The notes under the pieces are model-generated. The model was given only the letters and a program-made list of their open reading frames with translations. It had not been told where the DNA came from and searched no databases. Below, in pieces: positions 1-11,992 of a DNA stretch of 64,000 nucleotides. Numbering within the stretch: the first letter of the stretch is position 1; each line of letters starts with the position of its first letter. Source of the DNA: Pseudonocardia autotrophica (lineage in GTDB: Bacteria; Actinomycetota; Actinomycetes; Mycobacteriales; Pseudonocardiaceae); contig NZ_AP018920.1 of NCBI RefSeq assembly GCF_003945385.1, positions 1 through 64,000 on the forward strand. Direction: 5' to 3'. Position numbers and translations under genes: made by a program.

Positions 1-100
1 AGCTGCGCGCAGGTGCAGTGGACGCGTCCGAACGTAAGAGGGCAGGTTGGTCCGGGGGGAGCAGCCGCGGACGGCGGCCGAGCGGGAAGGGGAACCGCGG

Positions 101-1789
101 ATGACCGACCAGCCGGGCGATCTCGGCCGTGTCTGGAACCGGGTCATCGCTGATCTGTCGGGTTCCTCGGCGGAATCCGGTGCTCCCGCCCTGTCCCCCC
201 AGCAGCGCGCCTTCCTCCGGCTCACCCGGCCGCTCGGGCTGCTCGACGGCACCGCGTTGCTCGCCGCACCCTCCGAGTTCGCCAAGGACGCCATCGAGCG
301 CATCCTGCGCCGGCCGATCAGTGACGCGCTGGGCAGGCATCTCGGGGTCTCGGTCAACCTGGCCGTCGTCGTCGACGCCTCCGCCGCCTCCGGTGGCACC
401 GAGGTGCCCGACCCGCCCGGGTTCGGCCTCGCGCGGAGCGGATCGGCCGGGGACAGCGCCCGGGACACCGGTGTCGCGGACCGGCCGGCCCGGCAGCTCG
501 GTGAGCCAGCCGCCGTACCCACCGACGAGTCGGAGACCGGCGCCTCCGTGGCCGCCGAGCCCGCCGTCGGTGAACCGGCCGCCGAGCCCGTCGCACGCAA
601 CCACCCGAATCCCGCTGAGCCGGCGCCGGTGTCGCCCGGCGGCTGGGCACCGCAGGCCACCCAGCCCGACCCACCGGCCCGGGACACCGGCGGTGGCACG
701 GCATGGCCCGCCTATACCGCCCCGCAGGCGGGCGACCCGGTCGCGCCGCGCTCGCAGACCCGGCTCAACGAGCGGTACACCTTCGACACGTTCGTCATCG
801 GCGCGTCGAACAGGTTCAGCCACGCGGCCGCGGTCGCGGTCTCGGAGGCGCCGGCGCGGGCGTACAACCCGTTGTTCATCTGGGGCGAGTCCGGGCTGGG
901 CAAGACCCACCTGCTGCACGCCGTCGGGCACTACGCCCAGCGGCTGTTCCCGGGGATGCGGGTCCGGTACGTCAGTACCGAGGAGTTCACGAACGACTTC
1001 ATCAACTCCCTGCGCGACGACCGCAAGGTCGCCTTCCAGCGTCGCTACCGCGACGTCGACGTCCTGCTGGTCGACGACATCCAGTTCCTGGAGGGCAAGG
1101 AGGGGACGCAGGAGGAGTTCTTCCACACCTTCAACACCCTCCACAACGCGAACAAGCAGATCGTCGTCTCCTCCGACCGGCCGCCGAAGCGCCTCGAGAC
1201 GCTCGAGGACCGGATGCGCACCCGGTTCGAGTGGGGGCTGATCACCGACATCCAGCCGCCCGAGCTGGAGACGCGGATCGCGATCCTCCGCAAGAAGGCC
1301 GCGCAGGACCGGCTCGCCGTCCCCGGCGAGGTGCTGGAGTTCATCGCGGAGCGGATCGAGCGCAACATCCGTGAGCTCGAGGGCGCGCTGATCCGGGTCA
1401 CGGCGTTCGCGTCGCTGAACCGGCAGGCCGTCGACACCCAGCTCGCCGAGATCGTGCTGCGCGACCTGATCCCGGACTCCGCGGCCTCGGAGATCACCGC
1501 GCCGACGATCATGGCGGTGACCGCCGAGTTCTTCGGCCTCACGCTCGACGAGCTGTCCGGCCCGGGCAAGACGAAGGCACTCGCGCAGGCCCGGCAGATC
1601 GCGATGTATCTGTGTCGCGAGCTGACCGACCTGTCGCTGCCCCGGATCGGGCAGACCTTCGGCGGCCGGGACCACACGACCGTCATGCACGCCGACAAGA
1701 AGATCCGCAACGAGATCTCGCTCCGGCGGAAGACCTTCGAACAGGTGCAGGAGCTGACCGCGCGGATCAAGCTGCGCGCCCGGCACTGA
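101..1789 (+). CDS. dnaA: Chromosomal replication initiator DnaA
   Basis: DnaA binds DnaA boxes at oriC, oligomerises with ATP and opens the origin for helicase loading. The 562-residue protein shows the four-domain plan: an N-terminal domain I (about residues 1-85), a long Pro/Ala-rich linker (to about 215), an AAA+ domain with Walker A GESGLGKT at 262-269 and Walker B LLVDDIQF, and a C-terminal DNA-binding domain with the signature [11 protein letters not shown]. The ATG at 101 is preferred to the upstream in-frame GTG at 47 because an AAGGGGAA ribosome-binding site lies just upstream and [12 protein letters not shown] resembles other actinobacterial DnaA starts. It is followed by the origin region and dnaN. 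Confidence 0.97.
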   Translation: MTDQPGDLGRVWNRVIADLSGSSAESGAPALSPQQRAFLRLTRPLGLLDGTALLAAPSEFAKDAIERILRRPISDALGRHLGVSVNLAVVVDASAASGGTEVPDPPGFGLARSGSAGDSARDTGVADRPARQLGEPAAVPTDESETGASVAAEPAVGEPAAEPVARNHPNPAEPAPVSPGGWAPQATQPDPPARDTGGGTAWPAYTAPQAGDPVAPRSQTRLNERYTFDTFVIGASNRFSHAAAVAVSEAPARAYNPLFIWGESGLGKTHLLHAVGHYAQRLFPGMRVRYVSTEEFTNDFINSLRDDRKVAFQRRYRDVDVLLVDDIQFLEGKEGTQEEFFHTFNTLHNANKQIVVSSDRPPKRLETLEDRMRTRFEWGLITDIQPPELETRIAILRKKAAQDRLAVPGEVLEFIAERIERNIRELEGALIRVTAFASLNRQAVDTQLAEIVLRDLIPDSAASEITAPTIMAVTAEFFGLTLDELSGPGKTKALAQARQIAMYLCRELTDLSLPRIGQTFGGRDHTTVMHADKKIRNEISLRRKTFEQVQELTARIKLRARH

Positions 1790-2277
1790 CTCCGCGCCAC
1801 TCCCGCCGCACTGCTCCCGCTCCCTCCGCGCCCCGGTCCGGCCGCGCCCGGTCTCGAACACATGCGCCGCTGCGGGGGAGTCCGCCGCCGCGAGGCGGCG
1901 CGGTCGCTGTAGCTGTTGCGGTCGCCGCGGGCGGCGCAGTTGTTGCGGGGTGGTGCAGTCGTGCCGGCGGTGCAGTCGTGCCAGCGGTGCAGTCGTGCCG
2001 GACGGCGCCGTCCTGCCGGACCGGCACAGTCGTTGTCGGCCGGCGCGGTCGTCCCTGTCGTTGTGGGTCGTCGCGGTCCGGTGCGGTCCAGGCGTGACGG
2101 TCGCGGTGAGGCGGCGCGCGCCCACGCGGTCGTCAGCCCGGTGTCGTCGCGGTCCGGTGCGGTGCGGGCGTCGCGGTCGCCCTGGGGCGGTGCGCCCACG
2201 CGGCCATCGGGACCCGATGTTGCCCCGGTTCGGCCGCCTCGTCTGGTTCGGCGGTCACGTCCGGCGGAGTGGTGTAT
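1790..2277. other. GC-rich dnaA-proximal intergenic stretch
   Basis: No gene is supported here. The stretch lies between the dnaA stop and the left end of the IS element. It is rich in short direct repeats (a 17-bp unit in three copies at 1952-2002, and two copies of a CGGTCCGGTGCGGT block around 2070 and 2150). No good DnaA box was seen, so the functional origin motifs appear to lie on the other side of the IS element. The open frames in it are high-GC shadows. Confidence 0.6.
1952..2002. repeat. 17-bp tandem repeat, three copies
   Basis: Three back-to-back copies of GGTGCAGTCGTGCC(G/A)G(C/A) occupy 1952-1968, 1969-1985 and 1986-2002, differing at one or two positions. They sit in the dnaA downstream spacer. 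No protein coding role is evident. Confidence 0.85.
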
Positions 2278-3630
2278 GAGATCGACTCCGCGTGATCTTG
2301 GTTCGGGATTCTAGGCGGTTATTGCCTCGGTTGTCATGAGTGCCTCGCTGCCGGTCGGTGCGGCTTCGGTGGTGACGATGCGGATGCGTGAGCGGGCCAG
2401 TAGATCGAGGCCCATGTAGCGGCGGTTCTCGGTCCACTCATCACTCTGTTCGGCCAGGACGGCGCCGACGAGGCGGATCAGGGAGTCGCGGCCGGGGAAG
2501 ATCCCGACCACGTCGGTGCGACGGCGGATCTCCTTGTTCAGCCGCTCTTGAGGGTTGTTCGACCAGATCTGGCGCCAGACCTCGCGCGGATATGCGGTGA
2601 ACGCCAGCAGCTCATCGCGGGCGTTGTCGAGGTGCTTGGCTGCGTCGGGCCAGCGCGCGGTGAGAGTGTCGACCACGCGTCCGTACTGGGCTGTGACGGC
2701 GTCGGCGTCGGGCTGGTCGAAGATCGTGCGCACCTGCGTAGCGACATGCGGCTGCGCCGACTTCGGAACACGGGAGAGCAGGTTACGCAGGTAGTGGGTG
2801 CGACACCGCTGCCACGCCGCACCCGGCAACGCCGAGGCGATCGCCGCCACCAAGCCGGGATGGGCGTCGGAGATGACGAGCTGGACCCCGGACAGGCCGC
2901 GGGCGACCAGACCGCGCAGGAACGCCAACCAGCCCGCTCCGTCCTCGCTGGAGGCCACATCCAGGCCGAGGATCTCGCGGTGCCCGTCGGCGTTCACCCC
3001 GGTCGCGAGCAGCGCGTGCAAGTTGACCACCCGGCCGTCTTCGCGGACCTTCACCGTGAGCGCGTCGACCCACACGAACGTGTACGGGCCCTGGTCGAGC
3101 GGGCGCTCGCGGAACGCGGCGACCTGCCCGTCGAGGTGCGTGGCCATCTCGCTGACCTGCGAACGCGACAGCGACTTCACCCCGAGTTGTTCGGCCAGCT
3201 TCTCCACCCGCCGGGTGGAGACACCGAGTAGGTAGGCCGTGGCCACGACGGTGACCAGGGCCTGCTCGGCGCGGCGGCGGTGGGTCAGCAGCCAGTCCGG
3301 GAAATAGGAGCCCTGGCGCAGCTTCGGCACCGCCAACTCGATCGTGCCCGCTCGGGTGTCCCACTCCCGGGCCCGGTAGCCGTTGCGCTGGTTCGTCCGC
3401 TCGCTGCTGCGCTCGCCATAGCCGGCCCCGCACTGCTGATCGGCCTGCGACGACATCAACGCGTTCGCCATCGTCGCGATCATCGTCTGCAACAGATCCG
3501 GCGACACACCCGCCGAGGCGAGCTCCTCGACAAGCTGGGCAGGGTCCACACTGTGTGGTGCGGCCATCGTGGTGGTCCTTCCTGGAGTTCCTTGGTCGGT
3601 ACTCGAGAAAGATCACGCGGTGGCCGTCTC
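2278..3630 (-). mobile_element. IS256-family insertion sequence in the oriC spacer
   Basis: A complete-looking element of about 1.35 kb with one transposase gene. Its ends carry imperfect inverted repeats of about 22 bp: left 2278-2299 and right 3609-3630 share the core CCGCGTGATCTT after a GAGA start. These lengths suit the IS256 (Mutator) family. The flanking 8-9 bp on the two sides do not match, so no target duplication was recognised; the duplication may have decayed, or the true ends may differ by a few bases. The element separates dnaA from the DnaA-box cluster upstream of dnaN. Confidence 0.85.
2311..3567 (-). CDS. IS256-family transposase
   Basis: A 418-residue DDE transposase, full length for the IS256/Mutator family, which cuts and pastes its element through a circular intermediate. 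The catalytic triad can be placed at about Asp168 (WVDAL), Asp234 (VISDAH) and Glu346 (ERLNKEIRRR), with the family's CRTHYLRN segment between the second Asp and the Glu. The reading frame is intact. The start ATG at 3567 is preceded by an AGGAAGG ribosome-binding site. The gene runs against dnaA and dnaN and fills almost the whole element, leaving about 30-60 bp on each side for the inverted repeats. Confidence 0.92.
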   Translation of the reverse strand: MAAPHSVDPAQLVEELASAGVSPDLLQTMIATMANALMSSQADQQCGAGYGERSSERTNQRNGYRAREWDTRAGTIELAVPKLRQGSYFPDWLLTHRRRAEQALVTVVATAYLLGVSTRRVEKLAEQLGVKSLSRSQVSEMATHLDGQVAAFRERPLDQGPYTFVWVDALTVKVREDGRVVNLHALLATGVNADGHREILGLDVASSEDGAGWLAFLRGLVARGLSGVQLVISDAHPGLVAAIASALPGAAWQRCRTHYLRNLLSRVPKSAQPHVATQVRTIFDQPDADAVTAQYGRVVDTLTARWPDAAKHLDNARDELLAFTAYPREVWRQIWSNNPQERLNKEIRRRTDVVGIFPGRDSLIRLVGAVLAEQSDEWTENRRYMGLDLLARSRIRIVTTEAAPTGSEALMTTEAITA

Positions 3631-3840
3631 ACGTCACGACGCCACGCCGCTCACCAGCGACGAACCCGTACACCACCTCCGCGGACGTAACCGGTTCGGC
3701 GCAGCCCCGTTGCGGCCGCCCTGCCGGATCGTCGCTCTGCCGGATCGTCGGAGTCGGGCCGGGCGTCGAGTTCGGGACTCGGGGTCGAGTCCGGAAGCAC
3801 GCGGTCCGGGAGTCCACAACCGGGGAGCCCGGGGGTCGGA

Positions 3841-3868
3841 GCGTCGGGCGTCGGGCGTCGGGCGTCGG
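3841..3868. repeat. 7-bp tandem repeat GCGTCGG x4
   Basis: Four perfect copies of GCGTCGG run from 3841 to 3868 inside the origin spacer. It is a simple repeat and possibly variable between strains. No function can be read from it. Confidence 0.85.
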
Positions 3869-3939
3869 GACGGTCAACGCACCGCCGACACCGCCCGGAA
3901 CTCCCGTCCGGACGCCCATCCGGACGCCCGGCGACAGAG

Positions 3940-3948
3940 TTGTCCACC
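3940..3948 (+). promoter_or_regulatory. DnaA-box-like site TTGTCCACC
   Basis: One mismatch from the actinobacterial consensus TTGTCCACA. It is followed at 3960-3968 by a weaker CGATCCACA. Both point in the same direction and lie in the dnaA-dnaN spacer. Confidence 0.6.
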
Positions 3949-4397
3949 GCCCGAGGCCTCGATCCACAGCGCCCCGGACCAGCTCCGGCGCTCTGAGGGC
4001 CGGTCACCGGCCGCGCCGGGACCGATTCCGTCGCACCCACACGGTTACCGGCCCTCAGATGCTCTCTGCGGCGCGTTCGCGACCGGCCCGGGATGATCAG
4101 GTACCTCGGCGACGGCATGTTCCGGCGTCCGGCCCGGCTGCACGGCGATCCCGATCGGGTTCGGCGTGCCGACACCGGCGTGTCGCTCCCGGAGCTTCCG
4201 TTCGCCGTCCGGTAATGGGCACTGGGCGCACCGCCACCCGAGCAGGTGATCATCCATGCCGGCCCGGTCGTCACCCTCCGTCGACCGGATTGTGGCGCAT
4301 GAGGCGAATGTGGGTTCAGGGCGCAACGCCAGGGTGCCGTTCGTCGTGCGGTCCCCATCACCCTCGGTCCACGATCCAGCACGTTTCCACCCACATC

Positions 4398-4462
4398 TGG
4401 GGACAACTCTGTGGATGGATCGCGCCGAGCCCGTGGACGGATGGCCCACGATCCGTGGACAA
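4398..4462 (-). promoter_or_regulatory. DnaA-box cluster of oriC
   Basis: Four sites read on the minus strand: TTGTCCCCA at 4398-4406, CCATCCACA at 4410-4418, CCGTCCACG at 4432-4440 and TTGTCCACG at 4454-4462. The last is one base from the consensus TTGTCCACA. The 4398/4410 pair has the same spacing and order as a pair at 8657/8669 inside the DUF721 gene. Clustered boxes of mixed strength are typical of GC-rich actinobacterial origins. Confidence 0.65.
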
Positions 4463-4599
4463 CTCCCCCTCGAACCCGGGATGGATCGGGGACGGACGGG
4501 GGAGCGGGCCACCCGTCCACCGCCGCGGCGACCTGTCAACGGGTGCCCCCACCGCCGCGTCCCCAGTCGACGCGGCCTGCTGACCAGCCTCGATACAGT

Positions 4600-4672
4600 C
4601 CATCCACACTGTGCACAGGACTTACTACTACGACTGTTCTTCTCTCCTTCTTCTCTACTACTCAAGAAGAGG
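4600..4672 (+). promoter_or_regulatory. Candidate basal unwinding element: DnaA box plus DnaA-trio-like tract
   Basis: The box CCATCCACA at 4600-4608 is followed by a short GC-containing spacer with TGTGCACAG (4610-4618). A run then starts at 4622 with TTA CTA CTA CGA and continues as an almost pure pyrimidine/A tract to about 4665. The arrangement DnaA box, GC cluster, CTA-type triplets on the same strand matches the basal unwinding system described for Bacillus subtilis, where the complementary strand carries 3'-GAT-5' trios that DnaA grips as single strand. The tract is unusually AT-rich for this genome. This is inference from layout; strand opening was not tested. Confidence 0.5.
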
Positions 4673-4946
4673 TGTGTGGAGGAAACACGGATGGGGTCCC
4701 TCCACCGACACAGCCGGTCGTCGACGTCCGTCCGGTCACCGCCGGGGCGGCGTGGAAACTGTCGGTGGGAGGCTCTACCGTGAGCGTCCCGGCGAACCCC
4801 GGATCCCGATCTCGCAGCAGCCGCCTCCCGGCGGCAGGACACGACCGCCGCGAGAGAGGGCACCGGTTCGCCGACGCACCGCCGTCCCGTCGGCGGTCCG
4901 GGCCCGGACGGGCCACGGGCCGAGGCGCTACCGGGGAAGGTCCTTG

Positions 4947-6101
4947 ATGAAGTTCCGGGTCGAACGCGACGTCCTTGCGGACGCGGCTGCCTGGGTGGCC
5001 CGCAGCCTTCCGGCGCGCCCGCCGGTGCCCGTGCTCGGCGGAGTCCTCATCCAGTCCGACGGCGAGGCCGGCGAACGGCTGACGGTCTCCGGCTTCGACT
5101 ACGAGACCTCGGCCCGGGTCGAGCTCGATGCGACCGTCGGCGAGCCCGGCCGCATGCTGGTCTCCGGGCGGCTGCTGGCCGACATCACCCGGGCGCTGCC
5201 GTCCAAGCCGGTCGACCTGGTGGTCGACGGGTCGCGCGCCACGATCAACTGCGGCAACAGCCGGTTCAGCCTCCCGACGATGCCGGTCGAGGACTACCCG
5301 CAGCTGCCCGAGATGCCGCAGAAGGCGGGCTCCGTCGCGGCCGATGCGCTCGCCGCTGCCGTCGCCCAGGTGGCCGTCGCGTCCGGCCGGGACGACACGC
5401 TCCCGATGCTGACCGGTGTCCGGCTCGAGATCGAGGGATCCCAGCTGACCCTGGCGGCCACCGACCGGTTCCGGCTCGCCGTCCGCGAGCTCGAGTGGGT
5501 CCCGGAAGACGCGTCGATCTCGACCGCCGTGCTCATCCCGGCGAAGACGCTCGCCGAGGTCGCCAAGACGCTCGCGGGCTCCGGCACCGTCGAGATCTCG
5601 CTGTCCGCCGGCGACGGCATGCTGGGCCTGACCGGCGGTGGCCGACGTTCCACCAGCCGGCTGCTCGACGCCGAGTTCCCGCGGTTCCGCCAGCTGATCC
5701 CGGCCGAGCACACGACCGCCGTCGAGCTCGACGTGGCGCTGCTGGTCGAGGCGATCAAACGCGTCTCGCTGGTCGCCGACCGGGTCGCCCAGATCCGGCT
5801 GGAGTTCGGCGAGGACGGTCTGCGCCTGGCCGCCGGCGGCGACGACGTCGGCTCCGCCGAGGAGGAGCTCCCCTGCGCGCTGGACGGCAACCCGCTGACC
5901 ATCGCCTTCAACCCGGGCTACCTGCTCGACTCGCTCGGCGCGCTGCACACCGACCGTGCGCAGCTGACCTTCACCACGCCGAACCGGCCGGCGCTCGTCC
6001 GGCCGGTGCCGAAGCCCGCCACCGACGACGCCGAGGAGGCGCCGTCGCCGGAGAAGTCCGGATACCTGCACCTGCTGATGCCGGTCCGGCTCCCGGGCTG
6101 A
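4947..6101 (+). CDS. dnaN: DNA polymerase III beta subunit (sliding clamp)
   Basis: The ring-shaped clamp encircles DNA and tethers the replicative polymerase and many repair proteins. The 384-residue product has the usual length and three-fold repeated clamp fold, starting MKFRVERDVLADAAAWVARS and ending in the conserved LHLLMPVRLPG (the M-P-M/V-R-L tail lies at the clamp's partner-binding site). A long upstream in-frame extension is rejected: the ATG at 4947 has a GGGGAAGG ribosome-binding site at 4933-4940 and fits the family start. The gene lies just downstream of oriC and is read with gnd and recF. Confidence 0.97.
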   Translation: MKFRVERDVLADAAAWVARSLPARPPVPVLGGVLIQSDGEAGERLTVSGFDYETSARVELDATVGEPGRMLVSGRLLADITRALPSKPVDLVVDGSRATINCGNSRFSLPTMPVEDYPQLPEMPQKAGSVAADALAAAVAQVAVASGRDDTLPMLTGVRLEIEGSQLTLAATDRFRLAVRELEWVPEDASISTAVLIPAKTLAEVAKTLAGSGTVEISLSAGDGMLGLTGGGRRSTSRLLDAEFPRFRQLIPAEHTTAVELDVALLVEAIKRVSLVADRVAQIRLEFGEDGLRLAAGGDDVGSAEEELPCALDGNPLTIAFNPGYLLDSLGALHTDRAQLTFTTPNRPALVRPVPKPATDDAEEAPSPEKSGYLHLLMPVRLPG

Positions 6102-6235
6102 GCCGGCCGCGATCCGCCTCCCGGCCCCGCCGGTGCACGACCGGGGCGGAGAGGGAAGACTTGCTGCCGGCGTGATCGACGCCGCCCGCCGGTCCCACGA
6201 CGCGGACGGCGGCACGGACGGAGGGGGCACTCGCT

Positions 6236-7171
<936 letters not shown>

Positions 7172-7178
7172 CCGCTCG

Positions 7179-8606
7179 GTGTACCTCAGGCGGTTCTCGG
7201 TCACCGACTTCCGGTCCTGGCCGGAGGCCGAGCTGGAGCTCGACCCCGGCGTCACGGTGCTGGTCGGGTCGAACGGAGCGGGAAAGACGAACCTGGTCGA
7301 GGGCGTCGGATATCTCGCCTCGCTCGGGTCGCACCGGGTCACCTCCGATGTCCCGTTGATCCGGCGCGGCGCCGAACAGGCCGTCCTCCGTGGCGAAGTG
7401 CACCATCACGGTCGCAAGCTCGGCGTCGAGCTGGAGATCAACTCCGGTAAGCAGAACCGGGCCAGGGTGAACCGGTCCCCGGTGTCCCGCCCGCGTGACG
7501 TCCTGGGGATCCTGCGCAGCGTGCTGTTCGCGCCGGAGGATCTGGCGCTGGTCCGCGGCGACCCCTCGGAACGACGGCGTTTCCTCGACGAGCTGCTGGT
7601 CGCGCGATTCCCCCGGTTCGCAGGCGTCCGCTCGGACTACGACAAGGTGCTGCGCCAGCGATCCGCGCTGCTCAAGTCGGCGAAGCCGGCCCTGCGGGCC
7701 GGGCCCCGGGGGCGGCCACGGCCGCGGGCCGACACGCCGGCGGCCGAGGACCTGCCCGACGATCTGACCACCCTCGAGGTCTGGGACGGGCATCTCGCCC
7801 GCACCGGGGCCGCGCTGCTCGCCGGGCGCCGCGAGCTGGTCGTCGCACTCGCCCCGTACGCCAGGGAGGCCTTCGCGCAGATCGCGCCGTCGTCGGACCT
7901 GATCGGGCTGGACTACCGGTCCAGCCTCGGCACCGACGGGGTGGCGGACCTGCCGTCGTCGACCGACGAGCTGGAGGCACTGTTGCTCGCCCGGCTCGCC
8001 GACGTCCGGCGCCAGGAGATCGAGCGCGGGGTGTGCCTGGTCGGCCCGCACCGCGACGAGCTGGAGCTCGCGCTCGGAGAGGGCCCGGCGAAGGGGTACG
8101 CCAGCCACGGCGAGTCGTGGGCGTTCGCGCTGGCCCTGCGGCTGGCGTCGTACCGTCTGCTGCACGCCGACGACGTCGAACCGGTCCTGGTGCTCGACGA
8201 CGTGTTCGCCGAGCTCGACGCCACCCGCCGGCGGGCGTTGGCCGGGCTGGTCTCGGGGGCCGAGCAGGTACTGGTGACGGCGGCCGTCGCCGAGGACGTC
8301 CCGCGCGAGCTGGACGGTGTCCGGTTCCACGTCGGGGACCGCCGGGTCGTCCGGGAGGGCGCCGCATCGGCCGCGGCGCCCACCGAGACATCCAGCGTGG
8401 CGTCCACCGAGGCACCGACCGAGGCAGCCGCAGAGGCGTGCGCAGAGACATCCGCAGAGACGTCGCTCGAAACAGCCACCGAAGCACCCGCTGAGGCACC
8501 GACCGGAGCAGCCACCGGGACGCCGGCCGAAGCGTCCGCAGCGGTGTCGACCGGAGCAGCCACCGGGGCATCGACCGGCGCGGAGCCGGACGAGGGAGTG
8601 GCGTGA
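7179..8606 (+). CDS. recF: DNA replication and repair protein RecF with long C-terminal tail
   Basis: RecF is an SMC-like ATPase that, with RecO and RecR, loads RecA at gapped DNA. Walker A GSNGAGKT is at residues 30-37, the signature helix and Walker B ([12 protein letters not shown]) are near the end of the conserved part. The GTG at 7179 gives the family start [14 protein letters not shown]; the upstream ATG would overlap gnd. The conserved protein ends near residue 393. It is followed by about 80 residues of low-complexity Ala/Thr/Glu/Ser sequence built from irregular TEAPTEA-like units, which makes the product (475 residues) clearly longer than the usual 370-400. Confidence 0.93.
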   Translation: MYLRRFSVTDFRSWPEAELELDPGVTVLVGSNGAGKTNLVEGVGYLASLGSHRVTSDVPLIRRGAEQAVLRGEVHHHGRKLGVELEINSGKQNRARVNRSPVSRPRDVLGILRSVLFAPEDLALVRGDPSERRRFLDELLVARFPRFAGVRSDYDKVLRQRSALLKSAKPALRAGPRGRPRPRADTPAAEDLPDDLTTLEVWDGHLARTGAALLAGRRELVVALAPYAREAFAQIAPSSDLIGLDYRSSLGTDGVADLPSSTDELEALLLARLADVRRQEIERGVCLVGPHRDELELALGEGPAKGYASHGESWAFALALRLASYRLLHADDVEPVLVLDDVFAELDATRRRALAGLVSGAEQVLVTAAVAEDVPRELDGVRFHVGDRRVVREGAASAAAPTETSSVASTEAPTEAAAEACAETSAETSLETATEAPAEAPTGAATGTPAEASAAVSTGAATGASTGAEPDEGVA

Positions 8607-8609
8607 CCG

Positions 8610-9389
8610 TTGCAGCGACTCACCGTCGCAGAGATCTCGACCGCATCACAGCGACCTGGGGACAAGCCTGTGGATTCTGTGGATAACTCCGGAGGTACGG
8701 GGAACGGCCGCCGCCGAGGAACCGGGAACCCCCGGACACGGCGTCGTGACGGGGGAGCGAACGGCGCTCGTCCTGGGGATGGACGGCCGGGCGATGATCC
8801 GGTCACCGATCACGGCCCGGTCACGGGCGGCGGAGTGCCGGGCGAACAGGGTGATCTCCTGGCGGGAGAGCGGGCCGGTCTGCGCGGCGCCGATCTCGCC
8901 CGGGACGCACTGCGTGCGGCGCGGGAGGCAACGGCGCGCAAGGCGGACGAGCGGGCCGAGGAGGCCCGTCCGAAGCTGCGGGTGGTGTCCGGGCGGGGCA
9001 GGCGCCGGCGCTGGTCCGGATCCGGGCCCGACGATCGGGACCCGCAGCCGTTCGGCCGGGTGGTGTCCCGGGTCTCGATGGACCGGGGCTGGTCGTCCCG
9101 GCTCACCGACGCCACCGTCCTCGGGCGCTGGCCGCAGCTGGTCGGCTCGGACGTCGCCGACCACTGCATCCCGGTGTCGCTGCGCGACGGCGAGCTGACG
9201 TTGCAGGCCGAGTCGACCGCCTGGGCCACCCAGCTGCGGACGCTGCAGCGGCAGCTGCTGACCAGGTTGTCGGCGGCGGTGGGCCCGGACGTCGTGCGGC
9301 GGATCCGGGTGGTCGGCCCCAGCGGCCCCAGCTGGCGGCACGGACCACGGCACGTGCGCGGCCGCGGCCCCCGTGACACCTACGGCTGA
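8610..9389 (+). CDS. DUF721 family protein (Rv0004-like)
   Basis: A conserved actinobacterial protein of unknown mechanism always found between recF and gyrB. The C-terminal 150 residues carry the DUF721 domain and the characteristic end GPRHVRGRGPRDTYG. The ~90 N-terminal residues are Arg/Gly-rich and poorly conserved. DUF721 proteins resemble the DnaA-interacting DciA helicase-loading factor family, so a role in replication initiation is a fair inference. The TTG at 8610, 3 bp after recF, is the longest start; the in-frame GTG at 8670 is an alternative. Its first codons contain a cluster of DnaA boxes (8657-8686). Confidence 0.88.
   Translation: MQRLTVAEISTASQRPGDKPVDSVDNSGGTGNGRRRGTGNPRTRRRDGGANGARPGDGRPGDDPVTDHGPVTGGGVPGEQGDLLAGERAGLRGADLARDALRAAREATARKADERAEEARPKLRVVSGRGRRRRWSGSGPDDRDPQPFGRVVSRVSMDRGWSSRLTDATVLGRWPQLVGSDVADHCIPVSLRDGELTLQAESTAWATQLRTLQRQLLTRLSAAVGPDVVRRIRVVGPSGPSWRHGPRHVRGRGPRDTYG
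8657..8686 (-). promoter_or_regulatory. DnaA-box cluster inside the start of the DUF721 gene
   Basis: Three minus-strand sites lie within 30 bp: TTGTCCCCA (8657-8665), GAATCCACA (8669-8677) and a perfect TTATCCACA (8678-8686). The last matches the general bacterial DnaA box exactly. They fall in the poorly conserved N-terminal coding part of the gene, so the DNA sequence may be kept for DnaA binding rather than for the peptide. Confidence 0.6.
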
Positions 9390-11947
<2,558 letters not shown>

Positions 11948-11992
11948 TCACACATCTGATCCAGACGGACGTATGAACTCACAGGAGACTTC

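Larger units (their letters stand above)
3631..4946. other. Origin of replication (oriC) region upstream of dnaN
   Basis: This 1.3 kb spacer carries no credible gene. It holds scattered sites close to the actinobacterial DnaA box TTGTCCACA: 3940-3948 (+), 3960-3968 (+, weak), 4398-4406 (-), 4410-4418 (-), 4432-4440 (-), 4454-4462 (-, one mismatch) and 4600-4608 (+). A pyrimidine-rich, relatively AT-rich tract follows at 4621-4672. A 7-bp GCGTCGG unit is repeated four times at 3841-3868. In actinobacteria oriC lies between dnaA and dnaN, so position and motifs agree. The IS element moved this block about 1.35 kb further from dnaA. Confidence 0.8.

Noticed and set aside
1045..2199. A 384-codon minus-strand frame over the end of dnaA
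   Set aside because: It is a high-GC shadow of dnaA and of repeat-rich spacer, with no family features.
3651..4520. Long frames on both strands in the origin spacer
   Set aside because: Arg/Pro/Ser-rich translations without start signals; typical of GC-rich non-coding DNA, and the region carries DnaA boxes.
6110..6160. Terminator after dnaN
   Set aside because: A GCCCCG/CCGGGGC pairing with bulges can be drawn near 6123-6147, but the stem is imperfect and gnd follows closely, so no terminator is claimed.
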